A stretch of DNA of 64,000 nt from Antrihabitans stalactiti (GCF_012932915.1 NZ_VCQU01000009.1:268714-332713), one strand, 5' to 3'. Counted from the first letter of the stretch, positions 15,352-26,133 are shown. Notes: generated by a model not told the origin, from the letters alone. Made by a program: numbers and translations.

Positions 15352-17172
15352 ATGGGAGCGAGCGGTAATGTGAGCAGCGTGCGGCGACACCAAGTCTTAG
15401 ACGACGCCGGCGCCCCTGCACGGGTGCCATTTGCACTGGCGACGTCTCCGGTGATGGCACGGACGACCGGCGGCCTGTTCGTAATGGGCGGCGTACTCGG
15501 TATGACGCTTGCGATTCTGATGCCGCACGAGGGGCCCGGTAACCGGGTTGTCGTGGCGATCGTTGCGATCGGAGCCTTGGTCTTCGGCATCGGACTTGCG
15601 GTCATCGGCGACCTGGTACACCCTCGCACTCATCAGTTGCTCGTCCCACTGGGCACGATTCTGATCAGCGCGACCATTCAACAATCCACGTCGAACACCG
15701 CCGCATTGGCGTTGGCGAGCTTCTATGTGTTCGTTGCGTGCGATTCGTCGTTCTTCTTTTCCTGGCTGCGCGCTGCCGCTCAAATCGTGTTTGCAGTCGC
15801 CTGCTGCATGATCGTGCTCGCGTCACGCGACGGACTGCCGTGGTGGTCCGGACTGGTGCCATCCGGCGTCACCATCGCGGTCGGCGCCGTGGTCGGCGTG
15901 CTCGCGAGGCTTGCATCCGATGCCGACATAGATTCACTGACAGGTCTGTTGAACAGACGTGGGTTCGATACGCGCCTGCACCTCGAAATCGCTCGCGCGA
16001 CCCGAACCGGCTTGCGTCCGGCCTTGATCCTGTTCGACCTGGACCGCTTCAAGACGGTCAACGACGAACTCGGCCATCGTTCCGGCGACGCGGTACTGCA
16101 GAAGGTTGCCGACTCGTGGCAGCAGTTGCTGGGTCCGTCGAGAATTCTGGCGCGCTACGGCGGCGACGAATTCGCTCTCCTCGTGCCCGATATGTCCGAG
16201 CAAGGCGCTATCGCACTCGCCGATCAAATGCGAGAGTCGATCGCGTTCGGCTGCTCTGCGGGCGTGACGTCATGGCAACCAGGGGAATCCGGGTCGTTCC
16301 TTGTCAGTCGCGCCGACGTCGGTCTCTATCGCGCCAAGCAGGCAGGCCGCAACCGGACCGTTCTGGAGTCGTCACGGCGGCCACCGCTCGCAGTCGAATT
16401 GGTCGAGGCGATCGCGCGCGAAACGCTCGACGTGCATTACCAGCCGATCGTGAGCCTCACCGACGGCGGAACGATTGTGGGCGTCGAGGCGCTCGTCCGG
16501 TGGAAGTCGGTCACGCAGCCGTCGGTCAGCACCGAGGAAGTAATTCGCGTCGCCGAAGAGAACGGCCTGATCGCCAACCTCGACCGGTTCGTGCTGTACC
16601 GAGCCTGCCGCGACGCGCTCGACATTCAACAGTCGGTCCCCGGGCAGTCGATGATCCTCAACGTCAACGTGTCCGGCCTCGAACTGGTCGAAAAAGACTA
16701 TGTCGCGCGAGTGGACGAAGTCCTCCGCGCAACCGGCTGGCCCGCCGATCAGCTGATCCTGGAAGTCACCGAGAGCGTTCTCGACGTGAACACACCAACC
16801 GCAATCTCGAATCTCGGCGAACTTCGGGGTCGCGGAATTCGCATCGCCATCGACGATTTCGGTACCGGCTACTCGTCGTTGAGTCGGCTGAAGACGCTGC
16901 CGACCGACTTCCTCAAGCTAGACGGCTCCTTCATCACATCGATCACCGACGAGGGCGAAGCGCCGCCGCTGCTCGAGGTCATCGCGCTGCTCAGCGTCTC
17001 GCTCGGCCTGCCGGTGATTGCCGAAGGTGTGGAGAACGAACACCAGGCAGCGGTCCTCGCATCACTGGGTTACTCACTCGCGCAGGGGTACTTCTACGGT
17101 TATCCGCAGTCCGCGCCCGACATTGCCAAGCAATTGTCGCGCGACGCGCAGGTCCCGCTTCCAGGCCGCTAA
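15352..17172 (+). CDS. GGDEF-EAL bifunctional c-di-GMP enzyme with membrane N terminus
   Basis: 606 residues. Hydrophobic helices fill about 30-185 with no recognisable sensor domain. GGDEF domain: SLTGLLNRRGF (195-205) and active GGDEF at 270-274; the I-site position reads GPSR (261-264), not RxxD. EAL domain from about 350: EAL at 379-381, VTESVLD, IDDFGTGYSSL, DFLKLDGSF and IAEGVENEHQ, so all metal and catalytic residues appear present. It could both make and hydrolyse c-di-GMP. It is the second c-di-GMP protein here with a similar membrane-GGDEF half (compare 1226-2332). Its 3' end overlaps the convergent MocR gene by 4 bp. ATG 15352 is used; GTG 15370 is possible. Confidence 0.9.
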   Translation: MGASGNVSSVRRHQVLDDAGAPARVPFALATSPVMARTTGGLFVMGGVLGMTLAILMPHEGPGNRVVVAIVAIGALVFGIGLAVIGDLVHPRTHQLLVPLGTILISATIQQSTSNTAALALASFYVFVACDSSFFFSWLRAAAQIVFAVACCMIVLASRDGLPWWSGLVPSGVTIAVGAVVGVLARLASDADIDSLTGLLNRRGFDTRLHLEIARATRTGLRPALILFDLDRFKTVNDELGHRSGDAVLQKVADSWQQLLGPSRILARYGGDEFALLVPDMSEQGAIALADQMRESIAFGCSAGVTSWQPGESGSFLVSRADVGLYRAKQAGRNRTVLESSRRPPLAVELVEAIARETLDVHYQPIVSLTDGGTIVGVEALVRWKSVTQPSVSTEEVIRVAEENGLIANLDRFVLYRACRDALDIQQSVPGQSMILNVNVSGLELVEKDYVARVDEVLRATGWPADQLILEVTESVLDVNTPTAISNLGELRGRGIRIAIDDFGTGYSSLSRLKTLPTDFLKLDGSFITSITDEGEAPPLLEVIALLSVSLGLPVIAEGVENEHQAAVLASLGYSLAQGYFYGYPQSAPDIAKQLSRDAQVPLPGR

Positions 17173-18650
17173 ACGCACACCAAGGTCGCCGACGACTCGT
17201 CGCTTCGCGGCGCGAGGACCTCGTACGCGGCGGCGATACCGCAGACCGCAAGTGCAAGATCCTGCTCGTTCTGCGCATACGGCAGCCGGATGAATCGTTC
17301 GAATGCACCCTCGACGCCGAAGCGCGGACCTGCGGCGAGCAGGACCCCGAAGTTCGGCGCAGTCGCGGCGAGAGCGGTCGAGACAGGCGCAGGCAGCTGT
17401 ACCCACAACGCCATACCGCCTGCGCCGATGAGCGGGCGCCAGTCGGGCAAGTGTGAATCGATCGCGTCGAGCAGCGCGGTGCGCTGGCCGCGCAACAGCT
17501 CACGACGACGTTCGAGCATCGGCTCGGCTTCGGCGAGCAGGTATGCGGTCGCGAGCTGGTCCATCACGGGGGTGCCGAGGTCGACCGCGGCACGCGTTCC
17601 AGCGAGCCGAGTGATCAACGACGGATTGGCCCGAATCCAGCCGACTCGAAGGCCGCCCCAGAACGATTTCGATGCGGAGCCGATGGTCACCAACTCGGAT
17701 CCGCGATTGAAGGCGGCGGCCGGAATGACGGGATCCATATCCAGATTGAGCTCGGCCATCGACTCGTCGACGACGACGGTCATCCGCGTATCGCGGGCAA
17801 TGCGAGCCAGTTCGGCGCGGCCTGCCTCGTCCATGCACAGCCCGGTCGGGTTGTGGAAGTCGACGACGAGATAGGCCATGCGTGCGGCGGTTTGGCGTGC
17901 CGCACTTCGGATTCCGTCCAGGTCCCACCCACCGGAGTTGCCCTCTTCGGGGCGCAGCGGCACCGGCACGGGCCGCGCGCCGGCGCTGCGGATCGCCTCG
18001 ATGCCGTTCGGATAGGTCGGGTGCTCGATCAGTACGCGTTCTCCGGGCGCGGTCAGCGCCGCGAGCAGCAGGCGCAGCGCGTGCTGCGCGCCGAGGGTCA
18101 CCATGATCTGGTCCGCCTCGGTGGGTAATCCGCGCTGGCGATAGCGCTCGGCGATCGCTTCGCGCAGCACCGGAATGCCGATCGGTTCCATACCGTGCGA
18201 CGGCAGATAGGTCGGCAGCGCCTTCAGCGCGGCGGCGTACGCACCTTCGACCTCTGGCGGTGCGGGTAATGCTGCGTAGCTCATATCGATCGCCGGCGCG
18301 TCCGGCTTTGCGGTGGTGGCGGCGAACATCAGCCCGTTCGGGGCAGTGCCCGACGGCAGCGCGACCGTACTGCGCGAGCCCTGCCTGCTGATCAGATAGC
18401 CGTCCTCGCGCAGCATCGTGTACGTCGAGGTGATGGTGGTTCGGCTGAGGCCGAGAGCGGCAGCGAGATCGCGCTCGCTCGGAAGAGCCACCCCGAGTGG
18501 AATCCGGCCGTCGTGGATAAGCAACCGAACGCCGTCTGCCAACGCGTGGTACGCGGGCCGGGCCGTCTTGCGCCGCCCGTTCGCATCGTCTTGCCGCCAC
18601 TGCCCGAGATCGCGCGTCAACGACGACACTCCCAACACCCTCATAGCCAT
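17169..18650 (-). CDS. MocR family regulator (GntR HTH plus aminotransferase domain)
   Basis: 493 residues from ATG 18650; a second ATG at 18644 and one at 18686 (inside the likely operator) are alternatives. Winged-helix GntR domain at about 30-95 (PSERDLAAALGLSRTTIT), then a fold-type I aminotransferase domain with PLP lysine in IGSASKSFWGG and the VVDFHNPTG motif. MocR proteins use the aminotransferase domain as a PLP or amino-acid sensor and usually control a divergent gene. The divergent gene here encodes a 76-residue membrane mini-protein. CCAG/CTGG repeats in the 61 bp gap are candidate operator half-sites. Confidence 0.9.
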   Translation of the reverse strand: MAMRVLGVSSLTRDLGQWRQDDANGRRKTARPAYHALADGVRLLIHDGRIPLGVALPSERDLAAALGLSRTTITSTYTMLREDGYLISRQGSRSTVALPSGTAPNGLMFAATTAKPDAPAIDMSYAALPAPPEVEGAYAAALKALPTYLPSHGMEPIGIPVLREAIAERYRQRGLPTEADQIMVTLGAQHALRLLLAALTAPGERVLIEHPTYPNGIEAIRSAGARPVPVPLRPEEGNSGGWDLDGIRSAARQTAARMAYLVVDFHNPTGLCMDEAGRAELARIARDTRMTVVVDESMAELNLDMDPVIPAAAFNRGSELVTIGSASKSFWGGLRVGWIRANPSLITRLAGTRAAVDLGTPVMDQLATAYLLAEAEPMLERRRELLRGQRTALLDAIDSHLPDWRPLIGAGGMALWVQLPAPVSTALAATAPNFGVLLAAGPRFGVEGAFERFIRLPYAQNEQDLALAVCGIAAAYEVLAPRSDESSATLVCV

Positions 18651-18669
18651 GCGGTCCAGTATTTGCGAT

Positions 18670-18692
18670 CTGGCTATTTTTTGCAAGGCCAG
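18670..18692. promoter_or_regulatory. Candidate MocR operator
   Basis: CTGGC (18670-18674) and GCCAG (18688-18692) form inverted arms around an AT-rich spacer, with a further CCAG at 18656-18659 closer to the regulator start. It lies between the MocR start at 18650 and the mini-protein start at 18712, where such regulators bind. Confidence 0.4.
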
Positions 18693-18711
18693 ATGAGCGG
18701 ATGGTTATGGC

Positions 18712-18942
18712 ATGACCACGATCTTGACACTCCTCATCCTCGGGGCTTTCGCAGCGGCGATCTACCACTTCGCTCCGCACAGCTCCAAGCACGGCCTATT
18801 CCACCTTGACCAGTTCCGACCTGCCGCACCACTGGCCGGTTTTCTGCCTGGCGACTACGAGCAACAGCGCCTGTACGCCGACATCGCAGCGATCCACGCC
18901 CACGACGACCACGACGACTTCCACCAGTCCACTGCCGCATAA
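18712..18942 (+). CDS. 76-residue membrane mini-protein, MocR-linked
   Basis: One N-terminal hydrophobic helix (residues 3-20, TILTLLILGAFAAAIYHF), then a polar tail ending in a His/Asp-rich segment HAHDDHDDFHQ that could bind metal. No family recognised. It is divergent from the MocR regulator, whose targets are usually the divergent gene, and ends 17 bp from the convergent MGMT gene. Third-position GC is high and the frame is clean, supporting a real gene, but the function is unknown. Confidence 0.6.
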   Translation: MTTILTLLILGAFAAAIYHFAPHSSKHGLFHLDQFRPAAPLAGFLPGDYEQQRLYADIAAIHAHDDHDDFHQSTAA

Positions 18943-18959
18943 CTGGACTGGTCCGGCCG

Positions 18960-19499
18960 TCAGAACAGGGTCGGCGCGTCGAACCCCGGCGCCTGCTCCA
19001 TCGTGAGCAGAGCGCGCTTGGTCACGACGCCGCCGTACGCCGAGAACCCGCCGATGCGATTACCTGCGGCAAGCACCCGGTGGCACGGCACGATGATCGG
19101 CACCGGGTTGCGGCCGAGCGCTTGGCCGACAGCTTGGGCGGCTCCGCGAGAATCGACCCGCTCGGCGACCTCGCCGTAGGTGAGCGTCGTACCCGGTTCG
19201 ATCGACCGGGCGACCTCGTAGACCCGCCGGTCGAAGAGTCGCAGTCTGGTCAAGTCCAGGTCGATCCAGCGCAAGTCGTCGACCGCGCCGTCGAGATGAC
19301 GGCAGACACCCTCGATCGCCGCGCGGACCGGCTCGGGCGGCGATTGCTCCGGTGCCGAACGGCAGTACCGCGCGAGCCGTTGCGCCGTCGCACTCGCATT
19401 CACCTCGGGCAAGGCCAGAGCCTGGATGCCGGCCTCGCTCCACACAACTCCGCACCTGCCGAGGGCGGTGTCGAAGTAGGTGTAGCCGAGCGGGGTCAT
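18960..19499 (-). CDS. ogt: Methylated-DNA-[protein]-cysteine S-methyltransferase
   Basis: 179 residues. Suicide repair protein that transfers the alkyl group from O6-alkylguanine to its own cysteine. Acceptor cysteine C139 in the invariant IIVPCHRV, the preceding TTLTYGEVAERV helix-turn-helix with R-A-A-Q-AVGQALGRNP arginine finger region, and the downstream IGGFSAYGG loop are all present. The N-terminal half matches the Ogt methyltransferase ribonuclease-like domain. No AlkA/Ada fusion is present. It is followed on the same strand by nothing obviously related and converges with the mini-protein. Confidence 0.92.
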   Translation of the reverse strand: MTPLGYTYFDTALGRCGVVWSEAGIQALALPEVNASATAQRLARYCRSAPEQSPPEPVRAAIEGVCRHLDGAVDDLRWIDLDLTRLRLFDRRVYEVARSIEPGTTLTYGEVAERVDSRGAAQAVGQALGRNPVPIIVPCHRVLAAGNRIGGFSAYGGVVTKRALLTMEQAPGFDAPTLF

Positions 19500-19537
19500 G
19501 GCTTCAGTGTCTACCCGACCACCGACATTGCAGATGC

Positions 19538-20311
19538 CTACATGTAGGCGCCGCCATCGACTCGAATCTCGGTGCCGGAGATGTATTTACCATCGTCGGA
19601 CGCCACCATCGCGACAACTCCTGCGATGTCCGCCGGCGAGCCGAGGTTGCCACCGTCGACCATCCCGCCGAGTTTCGCGAACAACTGGCCATCGATGTCT
19701 TTCGGCAGGTCGAGAATCGACTTCGTCGTGATTCCGGACCTGATGCCGCCCGGCGCGATATTGACAGCGCGCAGACCCTTTTTGACGTATTCGAGCGCGA
19801 TCGCATGGGTGAATGCGCTGACCGCGCCTTTGCTCGCCGCGTACGCCGCCATGTACGGCGCGCCGAAATAGGCCGAGGTGGACGAGAAGTTGACCACGAC
19901 GCCGCCGTGCGGCGATTCGAGCAGCGACGGCAGGGCCTCCTGCACCATGAGGAAGGTTCCGGTGAGGTTGATGCCGATGACGCGATTCCAGTCTTCGAGC
20001 GGCATTTCGTGCGTATGCGCGGTGCGCAGGATGCCCGCGGCATTCACCAAAACGTCCAGGCCGCCCAGAAACTCGCGCGCCTCGGCGTGCCCGGCTCGGA
20101 CGGATTCTTGATCACTGATGTCGACGATCACGGTCTTCAGCCGGTCCGCGGCGTCGTCGCCTGCGTCCTTCGCGGTCAGTTCCAGTCCGGCTGCGTCGAC
20201 GTCGACCGCGACGAGCCGCGCTCCCTCCGCCAGCAGGCGCAGGGCGACGCCCTGACCGATTCCAGAACCCGCACCGCTGACAAGCACGCGACGGCCTTCA
20301 TACCTCTGCAC
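19538..20311 (-). CDS. Short-chain dehydrogenase/reductase
   Basis: 257 residues, classical SDR. Cofactor loop GAGSGIG at 13-19, an acidic residue after strand 2 (VAVDVDA, suggesting NAD preference), NAAG at 90-93, catalytic S143/S144 and Y157-x-x-x-K161 (YAASK). The C terminus ISGTEIRVDGGAY is the usual SDR tail. It oxidises or reduces a hydroxyl/keto group on an unknown substrate. It lies 47 bp downstream of the LuxR-family ATPase gene on the same strand, so it might be in that regulator's transcription unit. Confidence 0.88.
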   Translation of the reverse strand: MQRYEGRRVLVSGAGSGIGQGVALRLLAEGARLVAVDVDAAGLELTAKDAGDDAADRLKTVIVDISDQESVRAGHAEAREFLGGLDVLVNAAGILRTAHTHEMPLEDWNRVIGINLTGTFLMVQEALPSLLESPHGGVVVNFSSTSAYFGAPYMAAYAASKGAVSAFTHAIALEYVKKGLRAVNIAPGGIRSGITTKSILDLPKDIDGQLFAKLGGMVDGGNLGSPADIAGVVAMVASDDGKYISGTEIRVDGGAYM

Positions 20312-20358
20312 TGGGGCATCCTTCCGACAGCAACGAAACTAGAACACGTTCCAGAATG

Positions 20359-22950
20359 CTACCCCAGCGCGCGCTTGATCGCGCGTGCCAATCCGTCCCT
20401 GTCCGCGGCATCCAATTTCATGCAAGCCCGATAGACGTGACCTTCGACGGTCCGCACAGAGACTGCCAATTGGTCGGCGATGTCCTTGTTCGACATCCCA
20501 AGCGCGACGAGGGCCGAGATTTCGCGTTCTCGCGCGGTCAATGGCAGCGGATGTGTCTCGGCGATCAGCGCAGGTGTCTTCGCTCCGTCGCACTCGGCCG
20601 CAAGCCGTAGCGCGATCGTCGACGACGCCTGCTGGCCGCGCCTGTTCTTGGACCGCCCGTACGCCACTGCAGACTGCGCAGCCGCTTCAGCCGCGACGAC
20701 CAAGGCCCCCACGCGCTCCCACTGCGCCGCCGCAACCGCAAGCCCGGACCCGTCGTCGGCGGCCAACGCAGCGGCATGGTCGGCCTGCATTCGGGCTGGC
20801 GCGACGTCGAGCATTTTTGCGAGCTCGGCAAGCCGCGGCGCGACCGTGCGGTCACCGAATCGCAGCGCGACGAAAAGTCCGTCGGCTTCGACGGTGTAGC
20901 GCCCAGACTGCGCGGCCGCGTCGGCACCGTGCCGCGCGTGCGCTATCGCTGCTGCGGTGCGCCCTTGCGCTGCGGCGAGCCACGCACGCGACATTTCCAG
21001 CTCCGCAGCGAACATCGCGATGTGATCGCCGGCAAGCACCTCGGCCCGCGCGAGCGCGTCGGCCGCTTCGTCGACCTGCCCCAGCGCCGCTGACGTTTGG
21101 CACAAGAATGCCGCTGCGAGAAACTCCCAGGCGTAGCCCACTCCCTCCAACGCTGCGATCGCCTGGACGAACTCGCGGCGCGCCGCCTCGAGCCTGCCGC
21201 GCTCCAGGTGGACCTGACCGAGCAGCACACCGGCCTTGGCGCGCGCGGGTTGCTGGCCGATCGCATACCCCACATAGCGCAACGCGGCCAGCTCAGCGGC
21301 TTCGAACTCGCCGCGAACCAGCAGCGCGGGAATCTCGATGAGCCCGAGGTTGAACCGAAGCAGCCCTGACTTCGACTGCGACGCATCGCGCAGACCGCGC
21401 GCAATAAGCTCCGCCACATCCTCGATCCGCCCGCACTGGATGTGCACACTCGCGGCCGTGAACGCCGCCCAGCCATGCGTCACCGGACTGCGAGTAACCG
21501 ACGCGAGCACAGCTTGGGCTGCCCGCTCCGCGTCGTCCAACCGATCTGTGAAGGTGGCGTTCCACATCTCGACGAAGTCGAGGGCTCCCGGGAACGTAAC
21601 CCGTTCTCGAATACCGGCGAGCAACGCCGATGCCGCGGCGTCGTCGCGACACATCCAGAAGAGATTCGCGGCCCTCGTCGTGGCCCAGATGACGAGGTCG
21701 AGCTCGTCCAAGGTGTCGGGGTCGACACCGGCCAGAACAGCCTCGGCCTCGGCCGCCTTGCCATGCCACGACAGCGCCTGCGCAAGTACCAATGCGGCGC
21801 GAAAGCCGCCTCCGAGTTGCAGCGCGCGCCGCGCGAGCCGCTCGCCCAGTTCGAGATCGCCGAGGGTGATCGCATCGCCGCCCGAATCGACGAGTGAGGC
21901 GACATCCGGGTCGCGGTCGCTGTCCAACGCAAGGGCGGCGAGTCGAATCCGGTCGCTGACGTGCGCGGGCCGAGTCGCCGACATCGCGCCGACGAGTTCC
22001 CCACGGATTCGTCGCGCCTTGAGCGTGCCGGTCTGGTTGCGGATCACCTCGCCGTAGATCGGGTGGGTCAGCACGACCGCGCGGTGCGGGGCGTCACCGA
22101 TCACCTTCGCCAACCCCGCCTCGAGTACGACCTCGACTGCGGCCGGATCGCGTAATGCGTGCAACATGCCCGAATCGAGGGTGCCGCCGAATGCCAGCAG
22201 TTCCACGACGGCGAGCGGTGCCTCGTCGAGATCCTTCAATCGCGATTCGACGAGGGTCGACAGCTGTTGATTGATGACCGTTGCGCCGCGCAGCTGCCAG
22301 ATTCCCGCGACACAGCGCAAGTTTCCGGCTTCGATCGCGCCCTCGACGAGGTGGCGAAGAAACAACGGGCTGCCCTGCGAAACCTGGAAAAGCCGGTCGG
22401 CACTGACCGATTCGAGTGGTCCGTCGAGGACCGTCTCGACCAGCTCGATCACCTCGGTACGGGTGAACGGCGCCAGGTCGACGCGCACCAAGAGGCCCTC
22501 ACGCCAGAGCGCGCTGATCGGCTCCGGAATGTCGCGACCCAGTCGGACTGTGACGACGAAGTTGGCGGCGCGCTCGGTCGCGAGCTGATGGACCACTGAC
22601 GCCGACAAGTGATCGAGCAGATGGGCGTCGTCGACGCCGATGACGACTTTCGAGCCGCCGAGCAGCAGATTGTCGCGGATCGCACGCAGGACAGCGTGCG
22701 GCTCGTTGCGATCCGACAGCTCGACGAGGTGGGCGAACGCGCCCAGCGGAATTCCTTTTGCAGTCTCGGTTCCGGCGACCCACCGACGGATACCGCGGGC
22801 ACTCTTGACTGCGCTGCGCGCCAACGTCGTCTTGCCGACGCCGGCGTCGCCGATCACGACGACGCCCCGCGGCCCGTCGGCTGCCCGCATCGCGGCCGTC
22901 ACAGTGTCGAGGTGCCCTTCCCTGAGCACCGTCGGCCATTGCGACAACAT
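20359..22950 (-). CDS. Large LuxR-family ATPase regulator (LAL type), paralogue 1
   Basis: 863 residues. N-terminal P-loop ATPase with Walker A GDAGVGKT (34-41) and Walker B VVIGVDDAHLL, a long helical TPR-like middle, and a C-terminal LuxR HTH (LTAREREISALVALGMSNKDI ... SVRTVEGHVYRA). This matches the LAL/MalT-type ATP-dependent transcription activators. It lies 20 bp downstream of purA on the same strand. A close relative of the same layout is at 32941-35541. The inducer and targets are unknown. Confidence 0.9.
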   Translation of the reverse strand: MLSQWPTVLREGHLDTVTAAMRAADGPRGVVVIGDAGVGKTTLARSAVKSARGIRRWVAGTETAKGIPLGAFAHLVELSDRNEPHAVLRAIRDNLLLGGSKVVIGVDDAHLLDHLSASVVHQLATERAANFVVTVRLGRDIPEPISALWREGLLVRVDLAPFTRTEVIELVETVLDGPLESVSADRLFQVSQGSPLFLRHLVEGAIEAGNLRCVAGIWQLRGATVINQQLSTLVESRLKDLDEAPLAVVELLAFGGTLDSGMLHALRDPAAVEVVLEAGLAKVIGDAPHRAVVLTHPIYGEVIRNQTGTLKARRIRGELVGAMSATRPAHVSDRIRLAALALDSDRDPDVASLVDSGGDAITLGDLELGERLARRALQLGGGFRAALVLAQALSWHGKAAEAEAVLAGVDPDTLDELDLVIWATTRAANLFWMCRDDAAASALLAGIRERVTFPGALDFVEMWNATFTDRLDDAERAAQAVLASVTRSPVTHGWAAFTAASVHIQCGRIEDVAELIARGLRDASQSKSGLLRFNLGLIEIPALLVRGEFEAAELAALRYVGYAIGQQPARAKAGVLLGQVHLERGRLEAARREFVQAIAALEGVGYAWEFLAAAFLCQTSAALGQVDEAADALARAEVLAGDHIAMFAAELEMSRAWLAAAQGRTAAAIAHARHGADAAAQSGRYTVEADGLFVALRFGDRTVAPRLAELAKMLDVAPARMQADHAAALAADDGSGLAVAAAQWERVGALVVAAEAAAQSAVAYGRSKNRRGQQASSTIALRLAAECDGAKTPALIAETHPLPLTAREREISALVALGMSNKDIADQLAVSVRTVEGHVYRACMKLDAADRDGLARAIKRALG

Positions 22951-22970
22951 GCGGGTGTCCTATGAGTCGA

Positions 22971-24269
<1,299 letters not shown>

Positions 24270-24375
24270 CTACGATCGAACGCGCAATCCGCGATGGCGA
24301 GCTGCAGCTGACTGCCGTACGGAGGCAGTGGCCGGAAGCACAGTCTAGTCGAGCGGGTATCTATCGACCGAACCG

Positions 24376-25076
24376 ATGACGCGAGGCGACATGGGAACCA
24401 CCGCAAGCTGGGTCAGATCCCATCGCATGATCGCCTTCTTCGCCCTGGCCTACGCGTTGTCGTGGTCGCTGATTCCGTTCGGATCGTTCCTCCCGACCGG
24501 CGCCCTGATCGCCGCACTGGTCGTGATCGCGATCGCCGACGGTCGCCCCGGATTTCGCGAACTCGGGTCTCGCATCGTTCGCTGGCGGGTGCACTGGATC
24601 TGGTACGTGGCGGCGCTCGGCGTGCCCATCGCAATACACGTCGTGACGATCACCGCCAACGCCCACTTGTCCTCGGCGGCCATCTCTTTCGATCAGCTCG
24701 ATCCGTGGTACGGCCTGGTCGTGGTGTTCGCGTCACGCCTCGTCGACCCGCTGAACGGTCCGGTCGCCGAGGAGCCGTCGTGGCGCGGCTTCGCGCAACC
24801 CACACTGCAGCAATCCAATTCGCCGTTGGTGGCGACCCTGATCCTCGCCACACTCGTGACGGTCTACGCTTGGCTGTTCAACCGCGCCGACGGCAGTGTG
24901 CTGATCACGCTGCTCGCGCACGCTGCCGAAGGAACGGTCAGACGTCGACCTTGTGGCCCGACGGCATCGACGCCGACCGCGTGATTTTCCTGAATGCGGT
25001 GGCCTGGACCGTAGTTGCTCTCGCAGTCGTTGTGGCCGATCGAGAGCTGTGGCTCAACCGGCGGCTGCGGCAATAG
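24376..25076 (+). pseudogene. CPBP-family membrane protease relic (internal deletion and frameshift)
   Basis: From ATG 24376 the first frame encodes a CPBP/Abi glutamic protease start: hydrophobic helices and motif 1 EEPSWRGF (132-139). The next family landmark, the WxxxH or FxxxH motif about 40 residues later, is missing: the sequence jumps from LVATLILATL straight to VTVYAWLFNRADGSVLITLLAHA. After about position 24935 the expected C-terminal membrane helix (FLNAVAWTVVALAVVVADREL) continues in a different frame to a stop at 25074-25076. An internal deletion plus a one-base shift makes function unlikely, unless the shift is an assembly error. Confidence 0.7.
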
Positions 25077-25087
25077 AATCGCCGACC

Positions 25088-25485
25088 ATGACCGGTGCTG
25101 TGGATCGCGCGTTGGAAATCTGGAAACCCCTCCGCCGGAAGGAGACAGCGCACTCGACCTCTTCCGGTCCGCATACGCCGATCCGGTCATCATCAACGAC
25201 ACACCTTTCACCTGCGCCCAATTGGTCGACCGGGCGCGAGCAACCCATAAGGCCTTCGCCGACCTGGAGATGGAAGTCGTCGACCGTATCGACGCAGGCG
25301 ACAAGGCAGCCGTCGCGTTCCGCCAATCAGGCAAACACGTTGCCGCATTGCCGATGCCGGGCGCGGTCGAGCCTTCCGGTCACGTAGTCAGCGGAATCGG
25401 AATGGACATCTTCACGATCGTCGACGACCGCATCGCCCGAATCTGGGTGGTCTCCGAACTGCTCTCACAGCTGGTCCGCGGCTAA
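25088..25485 (+). pseudogene. SnoaL/NTF2-like protein, frameshifted near the start
   Basis: The natural start appears to be ATG 25088 (MTGAVDRALEIWK), but that frame leaves the family pattern after about 13 codons. The next frame continues with PPPEGDSALDLFRSAYADPVIIN... and ends ...GIGMDIFTIVDDRIARIWVVSELL, typical of SnoaL-like polyketide-cyclase or NTF2 domains. The switch lies near 25122-25135, close to a run AAACCCC. No acceptable start exists in the second frame downstream of its last stop that would give a normal N terminus. It follows the disrupted CPBP gene by 11 bp, so either the locus is decaying or both carry sequencing errors. Confidence 0.65.
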
Positions 25486-25761
25486 GGCCTCAGGCAACCC
25501 CGCCGGTGCGCAGCCGCGCAGCCTGCGGCTGAGAAGGTTCTCGCCCGAGGCAGCTGGCTCGTGCAGCAGAACCTGCCCCGCCGCGCCGAGGGGGCTGTTG
25601 CGCGAGCATCGCCCGAGAAGAAAGTCGCATAACCGCCCCTTCGGCGCCCGAACAGGCGATCCGCACCCCTTTTCCGAGATGGCTCGGCGTGTCGCACGGC
25701 GCGTCGGGGTGCGAATCCTGAAAGGGGGGCGGCTGAGGGAGTTCTCGCTTAAAGCGCAGCC

Positions 25762-26133
25762 TCAGGCAGCGTGCTGCGCGGCGTGGCGCTCGGCGGGAAC
25801 GACCTCGACCTCGATGGTTGCGGCGACTGCGAGAACGCGGGCGCAGCATGTCGGCGGCGTCCACACCTCGACTCCGTCGGCAGCGTCGTCATGGTCGGAG
25901 TAGAAGTAGAAATACACGGGCCGATCGCGATCGCCATCGATGTGGTAGGTCACGCCCCACTCGTGTTCGCTGTAGGAAACCTGCTTGGCGCGGAAGACCG
26001 CGGCAGAGCGTGCACGGATGACTACGGGAAGGCTCCAGGCCTCGCGGTCGATCGCCGCGACGTCGAGCTGCAATTCTTCCCAAGTGTCGTTGACGACTCG
26101 AACGACTAATCCTTGCGGCGTCGGCCTAGACAT
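25762..26133 (-). CDS. Hypothetical protein, 123 residues
   Basis: No family recognised with confidence. The translation alternates hydrophobic residues as in a beta-sandwich, with EWGVTYHIDGDRDRPVYFYFYSDHDD in the middle and two adjacent cysteines in PPTCCARV; the start MSRPTPQGLVVRVVNDTWEEL resembles small beta-rich aegerolysin/crystal-type proteins only in general character. No signal peptide or membrane segment. It is divergent from the Rv0358-like gene. The 276 bp on its downstream side (25486-25761) hold no gene that I can support, only GC-rich inverted fragments and a repeated GCCTCAGGCA. Confidence 0.6.
   Translation of the reverse strand: MSRPTPQGLVVRVVNDTWEELQLDVAAIDREAWSLPVVIRARSAAVFRAKQVSYSEHEWGVTYHIDGDRDRPVYFYFYSDHDDAADGVEVWTPPTCCARVLAVAATIEVEVVPAERHAAQHAA

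Noticed and set aside
15738..17456. 572-codon plus-strand open frame
   Set aside because: Out-of-phase shadow of the GGDEF-EAL gene, which carries complete motifs.
25486..25761. GC-rich inverted segments between the SnoaL-like relic and the hypothetical gene
   Set aside because: Arms are short and interrupted, with no clear hairpin or repeat family membership.
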